Source: Isoetes taiwanensis (Eukaryota; Streptophyta; Lycopodiopsida; Isoetales; Isoetaceae). From it: a stretch of DNA of 64,000 bases. Below, piece by piece: positions 44,425-64,000 of the stretch. The position numbers and the translations under genes were made by a program. The stretch lies in the NCBI GenBank assembly GCA_021234155.1, contig JAJEKV010000014.1:7703563-7767562 (forward strand), in the 5' to 3' direction. The notes beneath the pieces were generated by a model. It was not told the origin of the DNA and did not search any database. It saw only the letters and a program-made list of their open reading frames with translations. How positions within the stretch are numbered: position 1 is the first letter of the stretch; the number at the start of each line of letters is the position of its first letter.

Positions 44425-46118
44425 TCCAGAAACCCCACATAAGTGATGTTTTACCCTCTAGGGGCAACCTAGAAAAACTTTATATACTAGTATGGTTTTT
44501 GATGACTACAATAAGAGATATGTAAATGTTCTCTTATGATATCTAGAGAACTGGCTAAGAAAGAGAGTAGAGAATTAATCCACCAATCAAACATTGAAAT
44601 ACATTGGTTTGCAAAGGTGGACTAGCTTGTTTTTATGGAACTACGATGCAGTTTATATTCAATATGCTTTCATGCTCAGATGGGTGTTTTGCTAAACTGA
44701 ATCTATTAGTAGTTGACTAGATTAGTTTATTCATTGTATTTTGTATTGCTAGATATTTATGTTTCCCTTCGTTTAAAAACTAAAAGGAGTAAGGATTGCC
44801 TTAGGTACTTGAAGAAGGGGTTAACCACCCCTGCGAGGCTGTTACAACCCGTAAATAGGCGAGCCCAGCCTTTAACTGGCAGGACCATCAACTCTCACTC
44901 CTAAAGCTGGATTATCCCATCCACACCTCCACCCACAACAAGATTATCACATCAGAGCAGGGTTATTGGCACCCATAGCGGATTATCACATCCACAACTG
45001 AAACCAAAGCAAATCCAGAGATTTTGAATTGGGCTGGAGCGGATTTCGGCCTGTCACAGGGCTGGGATCAACGGTGGAGATGAACTGGATCACAAATCAT
45101 GCCAGTTAAGGTTCACAGAGCTTGTATTTTACGTTGTAGTTGGACGTGTGTTGATTGTTTGGGTCTTCCTCGTGTTGGTGTAAGTCTTCATTTGTCTTAA
45201 TAAGAGAAGCACTATGCTAGTACTACGTGATCAACTTTTTTCCCGCATTAGGAGCTAGGATAAGGATGATCATCAGGTAAATGAAACCAATTAAAAGGGA
45301 CTGTTCCTTTGTTCAGCCTCATGACATGACAGGATAATTTTTCAATAAGATAAAAGATTCTGATGATTCGGCAGGCTAAAAGTATCTCAACGGTGGTGGC
45401 GAGATATTATGTGATGTAGAAGAGTTGTACAAACAACAAGGGGTGGCTTGAATGGAACGTATACATCAGAATAGATGGTGAAAAAAAAAAGGTGTAAAAA
45501 AACGTGTTGGGAAACATAAAAGAAGGGGTAAATGTTGCCGCAACCATAGGAAAAAAAATAAAGTGCCACATGTCGTTATTTTGGGGTACAAGAGTGGAAA
45601 AAAATAACCCTAATTTAAGGTAAACGCAGCCGCCACTATTGCCGGCCCCTGCACGTGGGCTCTGGCGTACACGCACGCCAGAACATCGGAGCCCTTGGCG
45701 GAGCGTGTGAGCCCCCGACACTTTCAATCGCCGTCAGTCATCTCCGTTTGGGCCTTTTCCGTCCTCCCTACTAGTGTATTGCCCCAACCATAACATCCGT
45801 TGCTAATCTTCTCTGGCCCATCTCCAAAATTTGGCTTGATCTTGCCACTTCGTCCAAATATGGGTATCTTTTGTGGCCAATCGGAGATCATATCTCCCAG
45901 AGCCACATTTCAGGAACTTTTGTAGCAGTTTTATGCTCAAGGAACATATACAAAAGGCATCTCTCTATCGGGCTCCATGGAGTGCTCCAGATCTCCAGAT
46001 TCAGAGTAAAACCAGGTTTTTGTTCAAGCATTGATTTTTGATGGGAAGTCTGAGTGTTTGTTGTAGATTAGAGATGTCATGTGAACCATGTTAGGGGTTT
46101 GGCTTTGTTAGTGGCAGA
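44425..46118. other. Upstream region of the KDM5/JMJ17-type gene
   Basis: No gene found. GATTATCCCATC (44,910), GATTATCACATC (44,942) and GATTATCACATC (44,981) are three near-identical 12-mers within 83 bp, about 1.1 kb before the KDM5-type start. The final few hundred bases should hold the promoter and 5' UTR, but no TATA box stands out. Confidence 0.45.
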
Positions 46119-56165
<10,047 letters not shown>

Positions 56166-57867
56166 CAGGAATATGTGCATTCTTATTCTTTTCTCCACAC
56201 CACCAATAAATTGCCGCCTTGTAACATCAACAAATGTGGATCGCCCACACGTGTAAAATATGACCTTAATCTGAGCTCTTATGCCAGATTGTCTCACAGG
56301 TTCTTCACAGATGTATTAAAGTTTTCCACAGCAGAATGCCGCAAGATCGTGTTGCCGATGGCATAATATGAGCAGCAGGCTTGATGAGCCTCATTTTGTT
56401 AAATATTTTTGCTGCCGTGTTGCTTTCATCTTTTGGGAATAACAAAGAGAAAGTGGTTTCCATCTGTGTTCTTGCCGCATTATAATACCAAAGTTAGCAA
56501 GTGGATGCTTCATTGGATAATTCTTTCAACTTTGAGTCTTTTAGCCCTTTTTAAACGTAGCCTACTATTTTTTTTTGAATTTATGATGAACTCATGGGGC
56601 GCCGCGCACAATTCTTAGCTAGCGAACTTGATGATCCTTTTTTTTAATACAGTGTTTCTTGAAGAGATTGCTGGTACTCTAGCACTCTAAAAGGGAAATC
56701 GGGTACACGTAAAGTTCACCTAGCCTTCATTCTGTCCTTTTTACCCCTTATTCTGTTATGTTCTTCTTTTTCAGAAATGTAATTACTTAGTTGCAATTCT
56801 GTTTTTACTTGCATTTCTTGTTTTTACTTAGTTAGCATGGATGTGGAAAAAACGGATCAAAAACTGATTTGCTGGGCTTTCGCTGATAGGGCAAATCTAC
56901 AGGCGATTAACATGACAGACAGCAAGATGAGGATTTTTCCCACAACCGTTTCTTGTTTTGCCTGCAATCTGTAGTCTCAAAGGCACAAGAAAACACAAGA
57001 TCTGAGATGAGATGCACAAGAAAACACAAATATAACAGAAATTTACAACCAGAAGAAGCCGTCACAAGTGAGTTACGGTGCCATAGCCGGAGCAGGGCTG
57101 CAAACCGGAGTTGGGGCGTCATAGCTGAAGCAGGGCGCCATCGCCGTAGCCGGAGCAAAGAAACAGAGCAAAGAAACTAAGAAACTAAAAACAGAAACTA
57201 AAGCCGCTGCACAAATCGCCATGGCCGGAGCAGGAACAGGGTGCCATCGCAGGTGCCATCACCGGAGCCAAAATCGGAGCAGGGCGCCATTGCCATAGCC
57301 GGAGTTGCCAGAATAAACCCTAACCAAAACTCAGAGCTAGATGGCGCCACCGGAAGGAAAAACATAGAGAAAATAGACCAAAACAGACCAAGAAACTTCA
57401 GAACTTCGTCAAAATCTTCCAAAAATTCGTCTAATGAACCCTCAGACCTAGATGGCGCCACCGAAAACAGGATGATCGGCTAAAGAAACGATGGCGCAGG
57501 AAGAAGAAAGGGGGAAAAATTTTGACAGAATGAAGGCTAGGGTGAACTTCACGTTTCACTAATGTCATTTTTGTTGACATTCCTGTATACATTCTTGCAT
57601 CTAACTTATATGGGGTTATGCCCACCATTTTTTGGTGTGGACGTTAGGGCTGGGATCGGGTCACTCACTAGCCCATCGAAAAGTGGGACCCAGGTGCAAA
57701 CGCCACCTGACCACCTTTGAGTGGGAGCGTTTTTGGAGCTTTGGCCAGGACTCTGACGTTGTAGTAGCTGGAGCGGGAAGCAATTTTTATCATCAGGGAC
57801 CTGCATTGCTGGAGAGCTTAACAATCCAGCTATGGAGACCCTTCTTTGCATGATTGGTAATACTTCC
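56166..57867. other. 3' flank of JMJ17-type gene and unclassified repeats
   Basis: The first few hundred bases are probably 3' UTR. From about 57,050 to 57,310 the phrases GCCGGAGCA, GGCGCCAT and GCCATAGCCGGAG recur irregularly in DNA that is richer in G+C than its surroundings. From 57,620 to 57,855 there is an open stretch ([20 protein letters not shown]) with no family I recognise. No gene is supported. Confidence 0.45.
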
Positions 57868-58082
57868 TTCTAATATGGGCATTAAACAAGCTTCTACGTA
57901 TTTTTCAATAAAAATCTTTTTCAATGTGCGAAGTGGGTGAAGGCGCCCCTTTTCCCCAACAGAAGCAGCAATACGATTAGTTGCAAATAATGCGTCAAAT
58001 CCATTATCTGTAATTATAATGCAAAAATCTGCATAATTTAATGGAGAAGCAAAACCTCCACAGACTACATCACCTAATAATT
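57868..58082 (-). pseudogene. chlL: Nuclear plastid-DNA insert: chlL fragment with internal deletion
   Basis: The minus strand reads [19 protein letters not shown], then [20 protein letters not shown], then LHPLR and [14 protein letters not shown]. This is the conserved middle/C-terminal part of ChlL, the Fe-protein (L) subunit of light-independent protochlorophyllide reductase, normally plastid-encoded. Between HPLR and EKYVEAC about eight residues are missing relative to the family, several substitutions have accumulated, and similarity ends sharply on both sides, so this is a short decayed plastid-to-nucleus transfer and not a working gene. It also suggests the host lineage kept plastid chlL. 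Confidence 0.85.
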
Positions 58083-58153
58083 GATTTCTACGGATTCATG
58101 AAAACTAGCATGCACAAAACCCGGAGAATCAAGTCAGCTTACCTTGACGTAGT

Positions 58154-58266
58154 GGAGCAGGAAGGGGTCGAGCATTCTTGCCAGCCCGACGACTCGAATC
58201 GGCCGCCGACGCGGCCGGATTCTCTGTGTCGTGGGCCGGCAAGAATGCCCTCTCCCTTCCCGTTCC
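58154..58266. ncRNA. 113-nt hairpin, candidate MIRNA-like precursor 1
   Basis: The left arm, GGAGCAGGAAGGG.. then GCATTCTTGCC, pairs with a right arm whose complement reads GGAACGGGAAGGG.. then GCATTCTTGCC over ~50 bases with few mismatches, closing on CGGCCGC..GCGGCCG. Length, arm pairing and terminal loop fit a plant miRNA precursor, but I recognise no mature sequence. A MITE-like palindrome is the alternative. Confidence 0.5.
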
Positions 58267-58538
58267 ACATAACATCAAACAAAATAATATCATATTCATA
58301 AGAAGCGTTCAATTCCTTCGAAAAATTTAACAGGCTCTCATACTGCCTCCACACCCACCTCCTTCAACAATTTAACAGTCTCTCCTACTGCATATCCTCC
58401 ACACCCAGCTCCTGCGGGTGGTCCTCCCGCTTCCACGCAATCAACCCCCCCATAACCTTTATAAATTACGTCTTCGGGCCATGCTTGGTTGCATGCAAAC
58501 TTCAAATGTAATCTGTCGGAGCTTTGTAAGGACATAAC

Positions 58539-58669
58539 GGAGAGTGGAATTTTGGGGAAGCCATTCTTGCTGGCCCCATGACCTGCAGAATCCGGGAGCG
58601 CTGTTGAGGCGCGACTTGATTCTGCAAGTCATGGGGGCACCAAGAATGGCTAACCCCATTCCATTCTCC
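58539..58669. ncRNA. 131-nt hairpin, candidate MIRNA-like precursor 2
   Basis: Arms GGAGAGTGGAA..GCCATTCTTG..CCCCATGAC..TGCAGAATC (58,539 on) and the complement of the right arm, GGAGAATGGAA..GCCATTCTTG..CCCCATGAC..TGCAGAATC (ending 58,669), match over ~60 bases with few mismatches. It shares the GC(C)ATTCTTG..GCCC..GAC..GAATC order with hairpin 1, so the two are probably paralogous. No mature family is recognised. Confidence 0.5.
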
Positions 58670-59292
58670 AACGTCAAGCGAAGACGAATTCTCCGGGTTT
58701 CTGCAAGGCTATTTGTCATTCTCGATCAGAATGGCTCAAGAATTTTCAAGAACGCTGACCTACTTTGCTTGACGTTTTTTTGCTTTGTCAAGCACGTTGA
58801 GGATGCTAGAGTTGGAGCCATTTTAGTATTTATTGCTTGGACCAGCTCGCAGATAAGAGTATCTCCCTTGATCATTATAGTTTTGACCTCATTTTAGCGT
58901 TGCCTCTAATTTTTCTCTAGTCTTAGAAGATGTAGGATATTTTAAAAAAAAATGTAATAGCAAACTTGGCAAATCTCTAGCAAATCTCAGAAGAATGTAA
59001 AGTATACATTGCAAATTTGAATAATTATTGCAAGACGATTTTTGATGTAATATTTTGTTGTTCGTAGGAAGAACAAAGACATTCTCAACACCTTTATAGC
59101 AGGATGAAAGCTCCAATAGAGATGAAATTCTAGGTGTATATTTTAGTTCCTGTATGCTAATATTGATATTATATCAGTAGCAAAGGGAAAAGTAGCATAT
59201 GTAGTTTCACAATATGGTAGAAAGAAAGGAAAGAACACATGCTTTAGGTAGATCTTTAAAATTTTAAGATTATTAGATTACATTTTGAACCA

Positions 59293-59409
59293 AAGCAGGT
59301 TGAGGAAATTCCTCGAGGGAATTTCCCGAAGCAGGCGAATCCGCAGCACCGCCGAGTCTGGTTGCGCCGCTGAGGGAATATTCCCGAGAGGATTCTGGGA
59401 CCTGAACTT
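59293..59409. ncRNA. 117-nt imperfect hairpin, candidate precursor 3
   Basis: The left arm AAGCAGGTTGAGGAAATTCC, then GAGGGAATTTCCC, pairs with a right arm whose complement reads AAGTTCAGGTCCCAGAATCC, then CGGGAATATTCCC, with more bulges than hairpins 1 and 2. It lies 0.6 kb downstream of hairpin 2. The sequence differs, so relatedness is uncertain. Confidence 0.35.
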
Positions 59410-60967
59410 TCTCGAACGTAATGACCTGGAGGTTGAAATTTCTATCCTCATGTTTGTTCTGGCAGGTCATTTGCGTGAGCAGATCCATCTACTAACTCGA
59501 GGTTTGATAAAAACACAGATTTTTTTTATCAAGAGCTTTAAAAGAATAAAGGATTAATTGAAGCAGAAAATCAGAGCTTGATCTCAGTTTTTGAGAAGCG
59601 TTACACTGCCAGAAGTGAAGACTATAAGAAAAAAACACGAGAACATCAAAAAATGGCAAAGATCATTCCTTAGAGACAAGGAAAACGAATTTTAGCCTGA
59701 AATTTGGAATATAAGTAGTAGACAAGTTGATTCATCCAAGAAAAATATTCATTGGCCTTCATTTGAAAGTTTTAGATTTTTCCTATAATTTCCAATACAA
59801 GTGACTTTTAATTTAGTCTTTATTGAAGAAAAAATGTTCAAGGTTGCCCGTTAAAAAATCATATTACGAAAGTTAACAATGATATGAGATCAATACAAAA
59901 ATAAGCATGCAAAAAAACATATCATTTGTTCTCAAGAAATCAAGAAAGTCCACTACCGTTGCGACTATTACTATTCCACGATACATTAAAATGAAGAACT
60001 TTCTCATGTTAATCGATCTTAGTTTCAATTTTTAGATATAGGTAGCTTATCACTACACTAATCATTAAAAATATTTAGTACTCATAATCTTGTGGTTTAG
60101 ATTCAAGTTTCGAGCATTGATAGCAAGTTATTTGTTAGATTATATCTTCTATAAATTTTGCATCTAGGCTTTGAGTTGTGACTTTTGAAATTCATATTTC
60201 CAAACATCCCAAGTCATGAAAGCAATGTAAAAAGAATGAAAAAAAACATATTAAGCTATAATTATAAGAAATAAAGATATGCTGCTACATCCACTAACCA
60301 TTGCTGGTCCAGATGACTTAGGTTCATCTAAAAATCAAGAATATCCTCATCTTAATCCACTTGGATCTCAAATTTAGAATATAGGTTGCATGTATAGTAC
60401 TCTATTTGATAAAACTAGTTAGTTATGTGGAATTGCATAGTTAAAGAGTAATGTTGAACCACAAACAAATAGAACCTATGTGGATTTCAACTCTTCCTTT
60501 AGAAAATTATGCTACAATAGGTAAAAAGTCAGTGTATCTTTGTATAAATGACAACACAATGATAGATAGGGTTGGTTTAGAGAGATTTTACCATATATCC
60601 AATTTGTCTGATTGTGGACCATAACTGGTCCATGCCTATTTATATTCATATCTTGCATATAATATGTTATTTTAGCATGAAATTGGAAATATATGTTGCT
60701 AACAAAGGCTTGCATACATTAAAAAAAAAAAAAAAAAAAAAAAGCACACCAGAAGGCTTTGGTAAGGTCAAAGTTGTTATGTATATACTATAGAAGTTGG
60801 CAAGGAGTTGGCAACATGCAATTCGTTTAGAAAGTTACAAGACACCTTTATTGTAATTTAAAACCCAATTTACAATGTTGAGTATTTGCTGAGTTGGAGG
60901 TGCAAGAATCGCAAGAAAGGCTGTAGGCTTGGTTAGGCTGGTGTGCTAAAAAAAAAAAAACAAAACA
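59410..60967. other. AT-rich region without a supported gene
   Basis: No coding potential or classified repeat is seen. A run of 23 A's lies at 60,721-60,743, which may mark the 3' end of a retroposed sequence on the plus strand, but no flanking target duplication could be paired with confidence. Confidence 0.5.
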
Positions 60968-62535
60968 AAAATACCTGTGACATCCTAAGGCTAGGAGTTA
61001 TCCTGCCTACAAAGTGTACGTGTATGGCTAAAGTTTTGCCCAACGGATGTGTGGTGAGTTGGTATAGGTCTAGTAATGTCAAAATAAATGTGCATTTGGT
61101 CAGGGGTTCAAACCCCTGCCAGTGTATGTTTAGCGTTGGGAGTTGGTTACTGGGGTTATACGATGATGATCCCCAACGTGGTAGAACTTAAGCCTATATG
61201 TGTCCTCCACTTTGGCCCCTTGACCGGTGGTGGGATATTCTAGCTAGTCTATATTCTAGAGACAAGACTAGTCTAGCTTAGCTTGGACCATAAACAAAAA
61301 TACCTGTGACATCCTAAGGCTAGGAGGTATCCTGCCTACAAAGTGTGCATGTATGGCTAAAGTTTTGCCCAACGGATGTGTGGTGAGTTGGTATAGGCCT
61401 AGTAATGCCAAAATAAATGTGCATTTGGTCAGGGGTTCAAACCTCTGCCAGTGTATGTTTAGCTTTGGCAGTTGGTTACTGGGGTTATACGATGATGATC
61501 CCCGACGTGGTAGAACTTAAGCCTATATGTGTCCTCCACTTTGTTTTTTTTTTTTTTTTTTTTTTTTGAAAGAAAGAAATTTTTTTATTCATAAGATTGG
61601 AAATATTATCACAATTAATGATCCCTCATGGATCAGATAAAAATTAAGTACAATGATCCCACATGGATCAGATGCCATAACTGAAGCTTCCGTACTTATA
61701 GGTCTCTCTCAACCTCTTCTTCTGCCTAGTTTGTACTACAGGACCCAAATCAACATCTTCCAAACTAGAGAGAATACTACAGGAGTCAAGAATATATTTT
61801 CCAAAAGCTGCAGATATATCTTGAATGTTCAAAATCTTTTTGCAAGAGTAGAGAAGATGAGAAAAGAAACAGAAGTAACATGAGAAATCTGCCACATTTC
61901 TCAAAGATGCTGCCAATGCCCCTATATTTTGATCAGAACTGCAAATTAGTTGGCCAGAAAATGAACCCAAATGAGATGCTGCATTGTCGGGAAGTGAAAC
62001 AATCAACCTGAAGCTAGCTAGACACATAAGCCCAGCCACCAGATTTCCCCTCCTCCACTTTGGCCCCTTGATCGGTGGTGGGATATTCTAGCTATGTACA
62101 ATATACTATTCTAGAGACTAGACCCTCCACTTTGGCCCCTTGATCGGTGGTGGGATATTCTAGCTAGTCTATGTACAATATACTATTCTAGAGACAAGAC
62201 TAGTCTAGCTTGGACCATAAACAAAAATACAAAAATACCTGTGACATCCTAAGGCTAAACAAAAATACAAAAATACCTGTGACATCCTAAGGCTAGGAGG
62301 TATCCTGCCTACAAAGTATGCATGTATGGCTAAAGTTTTGCACAACGGATGTGGGTGAGTTGGTATAGGCCTAGTAATGCCAAAATAAATGTGCATTTGG
62401 TCAGGGGTTCAAACCCCCGCTAGTGTATGTTTAGCTTTGGGAGTTGGTTATGGGGTTATACGATGATGATCCCCGACGTGGTAGAACTTAAGCCTATATG
62501 TGTCCTCCACTTTGGCCCCTTGACCGGTGGTGATT
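60968..62535 (+). repeat. Three SINE-like units with tRNA-type A and B boxes
   Basis: Units begin near ACCTGTGACATCCTAAGGC at ~60,972, ~61,301 and ~62,274. Each carries GGTGAGTTGGTATAGG (A-box-like) and a B box GGTTCAAACCC or variant (61,105-61,115; 61,434-61,444; 62,406-62,416), followed by GGGGTTATACGATGATGATCC and CCTCCACTTTGGCCCCTTG. Units 1 and 2 are head-to-tail at 329 bp. Unit 2 is interrupted by a retrocopy (61,544-62,050) and by an extra repeat of its 3' part (62,051-62,210). The tRNA-like promoter plus conserved body is a SINE signature; the tandem arrangement is unusual. Confidence 0.7.
61544..62050 (-). pseudogene. Retroposed mRNA fragment with poly(A), polyA signal and target duplication
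   Basis: TCCTCCACTTTG lies at 61,532-61,543 and 62,051-62,062, flanking a 507-bp insert that on the minus strand ends in 24 A's (61,544-61,567), with AATAAA 17 bases before the tail (61,584-61,589). From the 5' edge an uninterrupted frame runs to a stop at 61,668 (GLMCLASFRLIVSLPDNAAS, IGALAASLRNVADFSC, VVQTRQKKRLRETYKYGSF) and is followed by ~100 bases of 3' UTR. This is a 5'-truncated processed copy of a spliced or intronless mRNA. I do not recognise the parent protein. The open frame suggests a young insertion. Confidence 0.8.
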
Positions 62536-62537
62536 AA

Positions 62538-62804
62538 CTAACTAATTATATGGTTGGTATGAATGCAAATTTTTCCTGCATCAGCCACTTCAAACTTGCA
62601 CTTCTCATTTTTTGCATGATGTCTTGTCCAGTTCAGTTTTCCCTTGCATAAGTTTTTTAACATGAAATGTGAAAATCTCATCTTCTCAACAACAATCCCA
62701 CGCATGGCATTGCATGCAGCAACACAATATTTGAATTGCAAACGAGAAAAGGCACCTGCTTCTTGCTCTCGCACCAGGTTACAAATAATGCTGGTGCCCC
62801 ACAA
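62538..62804 (-). other. Unrecognised minus-strand open frame
   Basis: A frame of 88 codons reads GTSIICNLVREQEAGAFSRL, CVAACNAMRGIVVEK and LCKGKLNWTRHHAKNEKC without a stop. Its Cys/His content and length make it a possible exon fragment or retrocopy, but there is no family match I can name and no splice context that settles it. It lies between the SINE-like units and the truncated LINE. Confidence 0.25.
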
Positions 62805-62809
62805 ATGCG

Positions 62810-63634
62810 TAGTGACAATTTTGGTTTTACCCAGTCCGTAGTAACCCTGACAAGCTTATCCAGAATGTATTTGCCGCAGCGCCTCAAGGCCTGCTGGAGG
62901 GAAAAGAGAGCTCAATGGTTGGCTAGATGGAATGTGCAGGAGCACAAGTGCATACATATGCAAACAGAGGCAGATCGCCATAGCTTGAGGCAATATCTTG
63001 ACGCTTGCTTCCTCAGCAAGCTTTGGGATGCCAATGCCCTTGAACATGTCAAGACAGCAAATTATCAGCGCCACATAAACCCCACATTGGAACGAGGCCC
63101 GCAATGCTACCTGCGTACCCACTTGCCCATGAAAAGGCGCAGACTCATTGCCTCCATTCGCACAGGGGCACATCATCTTCGAATTGAGACGGGCAGATGG
63201 ATTGGTGAGCCACGCCGGGCGGGCTCTGTCAATGCCGCCAAATGGGAGTCATTGAGGATGAATCTCATACTCTTCAAAGTTGCCCAGCATATGATCAAAT
63301 TCGGACGGCGCTTATGCCGAGTTGGTCGCTGGCCGCCATTACATGTGACATTGAGCACAGCATCCGTACGGGTGCTGGGATCATACCTTCAGGAGGTTAT
63401 GGACATGCGAGATCAGCTATGTCCTCGGGCACACACTTGACATGTATATATACATTGATGTATACTTGTACAGTTTGACAGCATTCTTATTACTGCCACG
63501 GTTTTTCCCTCGAAAACCCTTCGGGGCGGGGGTTTTTTTAACCCGGACAGTAATAAGTTTGTTGCGCTCCTTGTGGGTCCCATAGGCCGATTGGCCTCAG
63601 TGGACGATAAAAAATCATTCTCATTCTCATTCTC
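62810..63634 (+). mobile_element. 5'-truncated LINE, copy 2, with short-repeat tail
   Basis: A frame reads YLPQRLKACWREKRAQWLAR, HTRLPMK-like YLRTHLPMKRRRLIASI and HHLRIETGRWIGEPRRA; after a frame change it reads MGVIEDESHTLQSCPAYDQI, a Cys/His C-terminal motif of LINE ORF2. The DNA aligns with copy 1 (3.15-3.90 kb). The 3' end has a GC-rich hairpin-like GCCACGGTTTTTCCCTCG..CGGGGCGGGGG, GTCCCATAGGCCGATTGG, GGACGATAAAA and an (ATTCTC)n tail to 63,634. Both copies face the same way. The 5' edge is approximate. Confidence 0.85.
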
Positions 63635-64000
63635 ACATGGTAAGGCGCTACAATAAACACAAAGAAAGTTTGTAAACAAATACACATGTTGGCACTGGAA
63701 AAAATGATAAGTAACAGTAGCATGAAAGTCTGCAAAAAACGCGATAAAGACCAGGAGTATCACAAACATCAAATGCAGCTATGAATAGTTTAATTTACTA
63801 AATCCAAGCACATGAAAGAATGAACATTAACCTACAAAGTGATATACAATGCCACCATTGAAAAGTCTGACGATCATAAAACACAATCTATTCTTTGACC
63901 AATATGCGTAACATTTGAATCAAATTCGTTATTGACTATCCGAGCATTAGTGGTGTGTATGCCTCACATCTAGCAGATAAATGCTATTGCCTAACAGCCT
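63635..64000. other. Window end, nothing recognised
   Basis: AT-rich sequence without a supported open frame, repeat or RNA gene. Confidence 0.5.

Noticed and set aside
57868-58082. A functional nuclear chlL gene
   Set aside because: Only ~70 codons remain, with an internal deletion and no start, stop, transit peptide or splice context.
58154-58669. Hairpins as members of the miR482/2118 family
   Set aside because: One arm ends CCCCATTCC, which resembles that family's 3' end, but the remaining positions do not fit the consensus, so no family name is given.

Overview
The window reads as nuclear DNA of a land plant. Evidence: one long, intact spliced gene with GT-AG introns, several non-LTR retrotransposon copies, tRNA-derived repeats, TIR transposons and a decayed piece of the plastid gene chlL. 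A chlL-derived insert points to a lineage whose plastid kept light-independent protochlorophyllide reductase, so a non-flowering plant (fern, lycophyte, bryophyte or gymnosperm) is more likely than an angiosperm. The species cannot be fixed from sequence alone.

Layout. 1-7,317: gene-poor, T-rich DNA with one degenerate LINE (about 1,905-3,901). 7,318-19,100: an 11.8-kb terminal-inverted-repeat transposon inserted in a ~182-bp satellite-like array (one partial unit on the left, four on the right to ~19,960). It carries a minus-strand ParB/DGQHR-like plus HAD-phosphatase gene, a plus-strand DUF7869-type transposase-like gene, DUF8039-like coding pieces, about 20 copies of a palindrome confined to the noncoding gaps, and three larger hairpins. 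20,499-24,510: a tandemly duplicated two-part cassette with a coiled-coil coding exon. 24,521-36,405: three copies of a mosaic repeat with a tRNA-like internal promoter, a LINE fragment, a CACTA-type terminus and a MITE-like insertion. 36,531-44,180: a broken RETICULATA-RELATED (DUF3411) gene on the minus strand, split by a 5.9-kb L1-type LINE with a 20-bp target duplication. 46,119-56,165: an apparently intact 33-exon KDM5/JMJ17-type histone H3K4 demethylase gene. 57,868-64,000: a chlL-derived fragment, three long hairpins of MIRNA-precursor shape, three SINE-like units, one carrying a retroposed mRNA copy, and a 5'-truncated LINE of the same family as the first.

Only the KDM5/JMJ17-type gene is clearly a functional host gene. 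The most interesting structure is the 11.8-kb transposon: its ends, target duplication and empty site can all be read directly, while its cargo (ParB-like plus phosphatase-like protein, palindromes in every gap) matches no element I recognise. Its large genes carry frameshifts and in-frame stops, so this copy looks non-autonomous, or in places mis-assembled; intact relatives should exist elsewhere in the genome.
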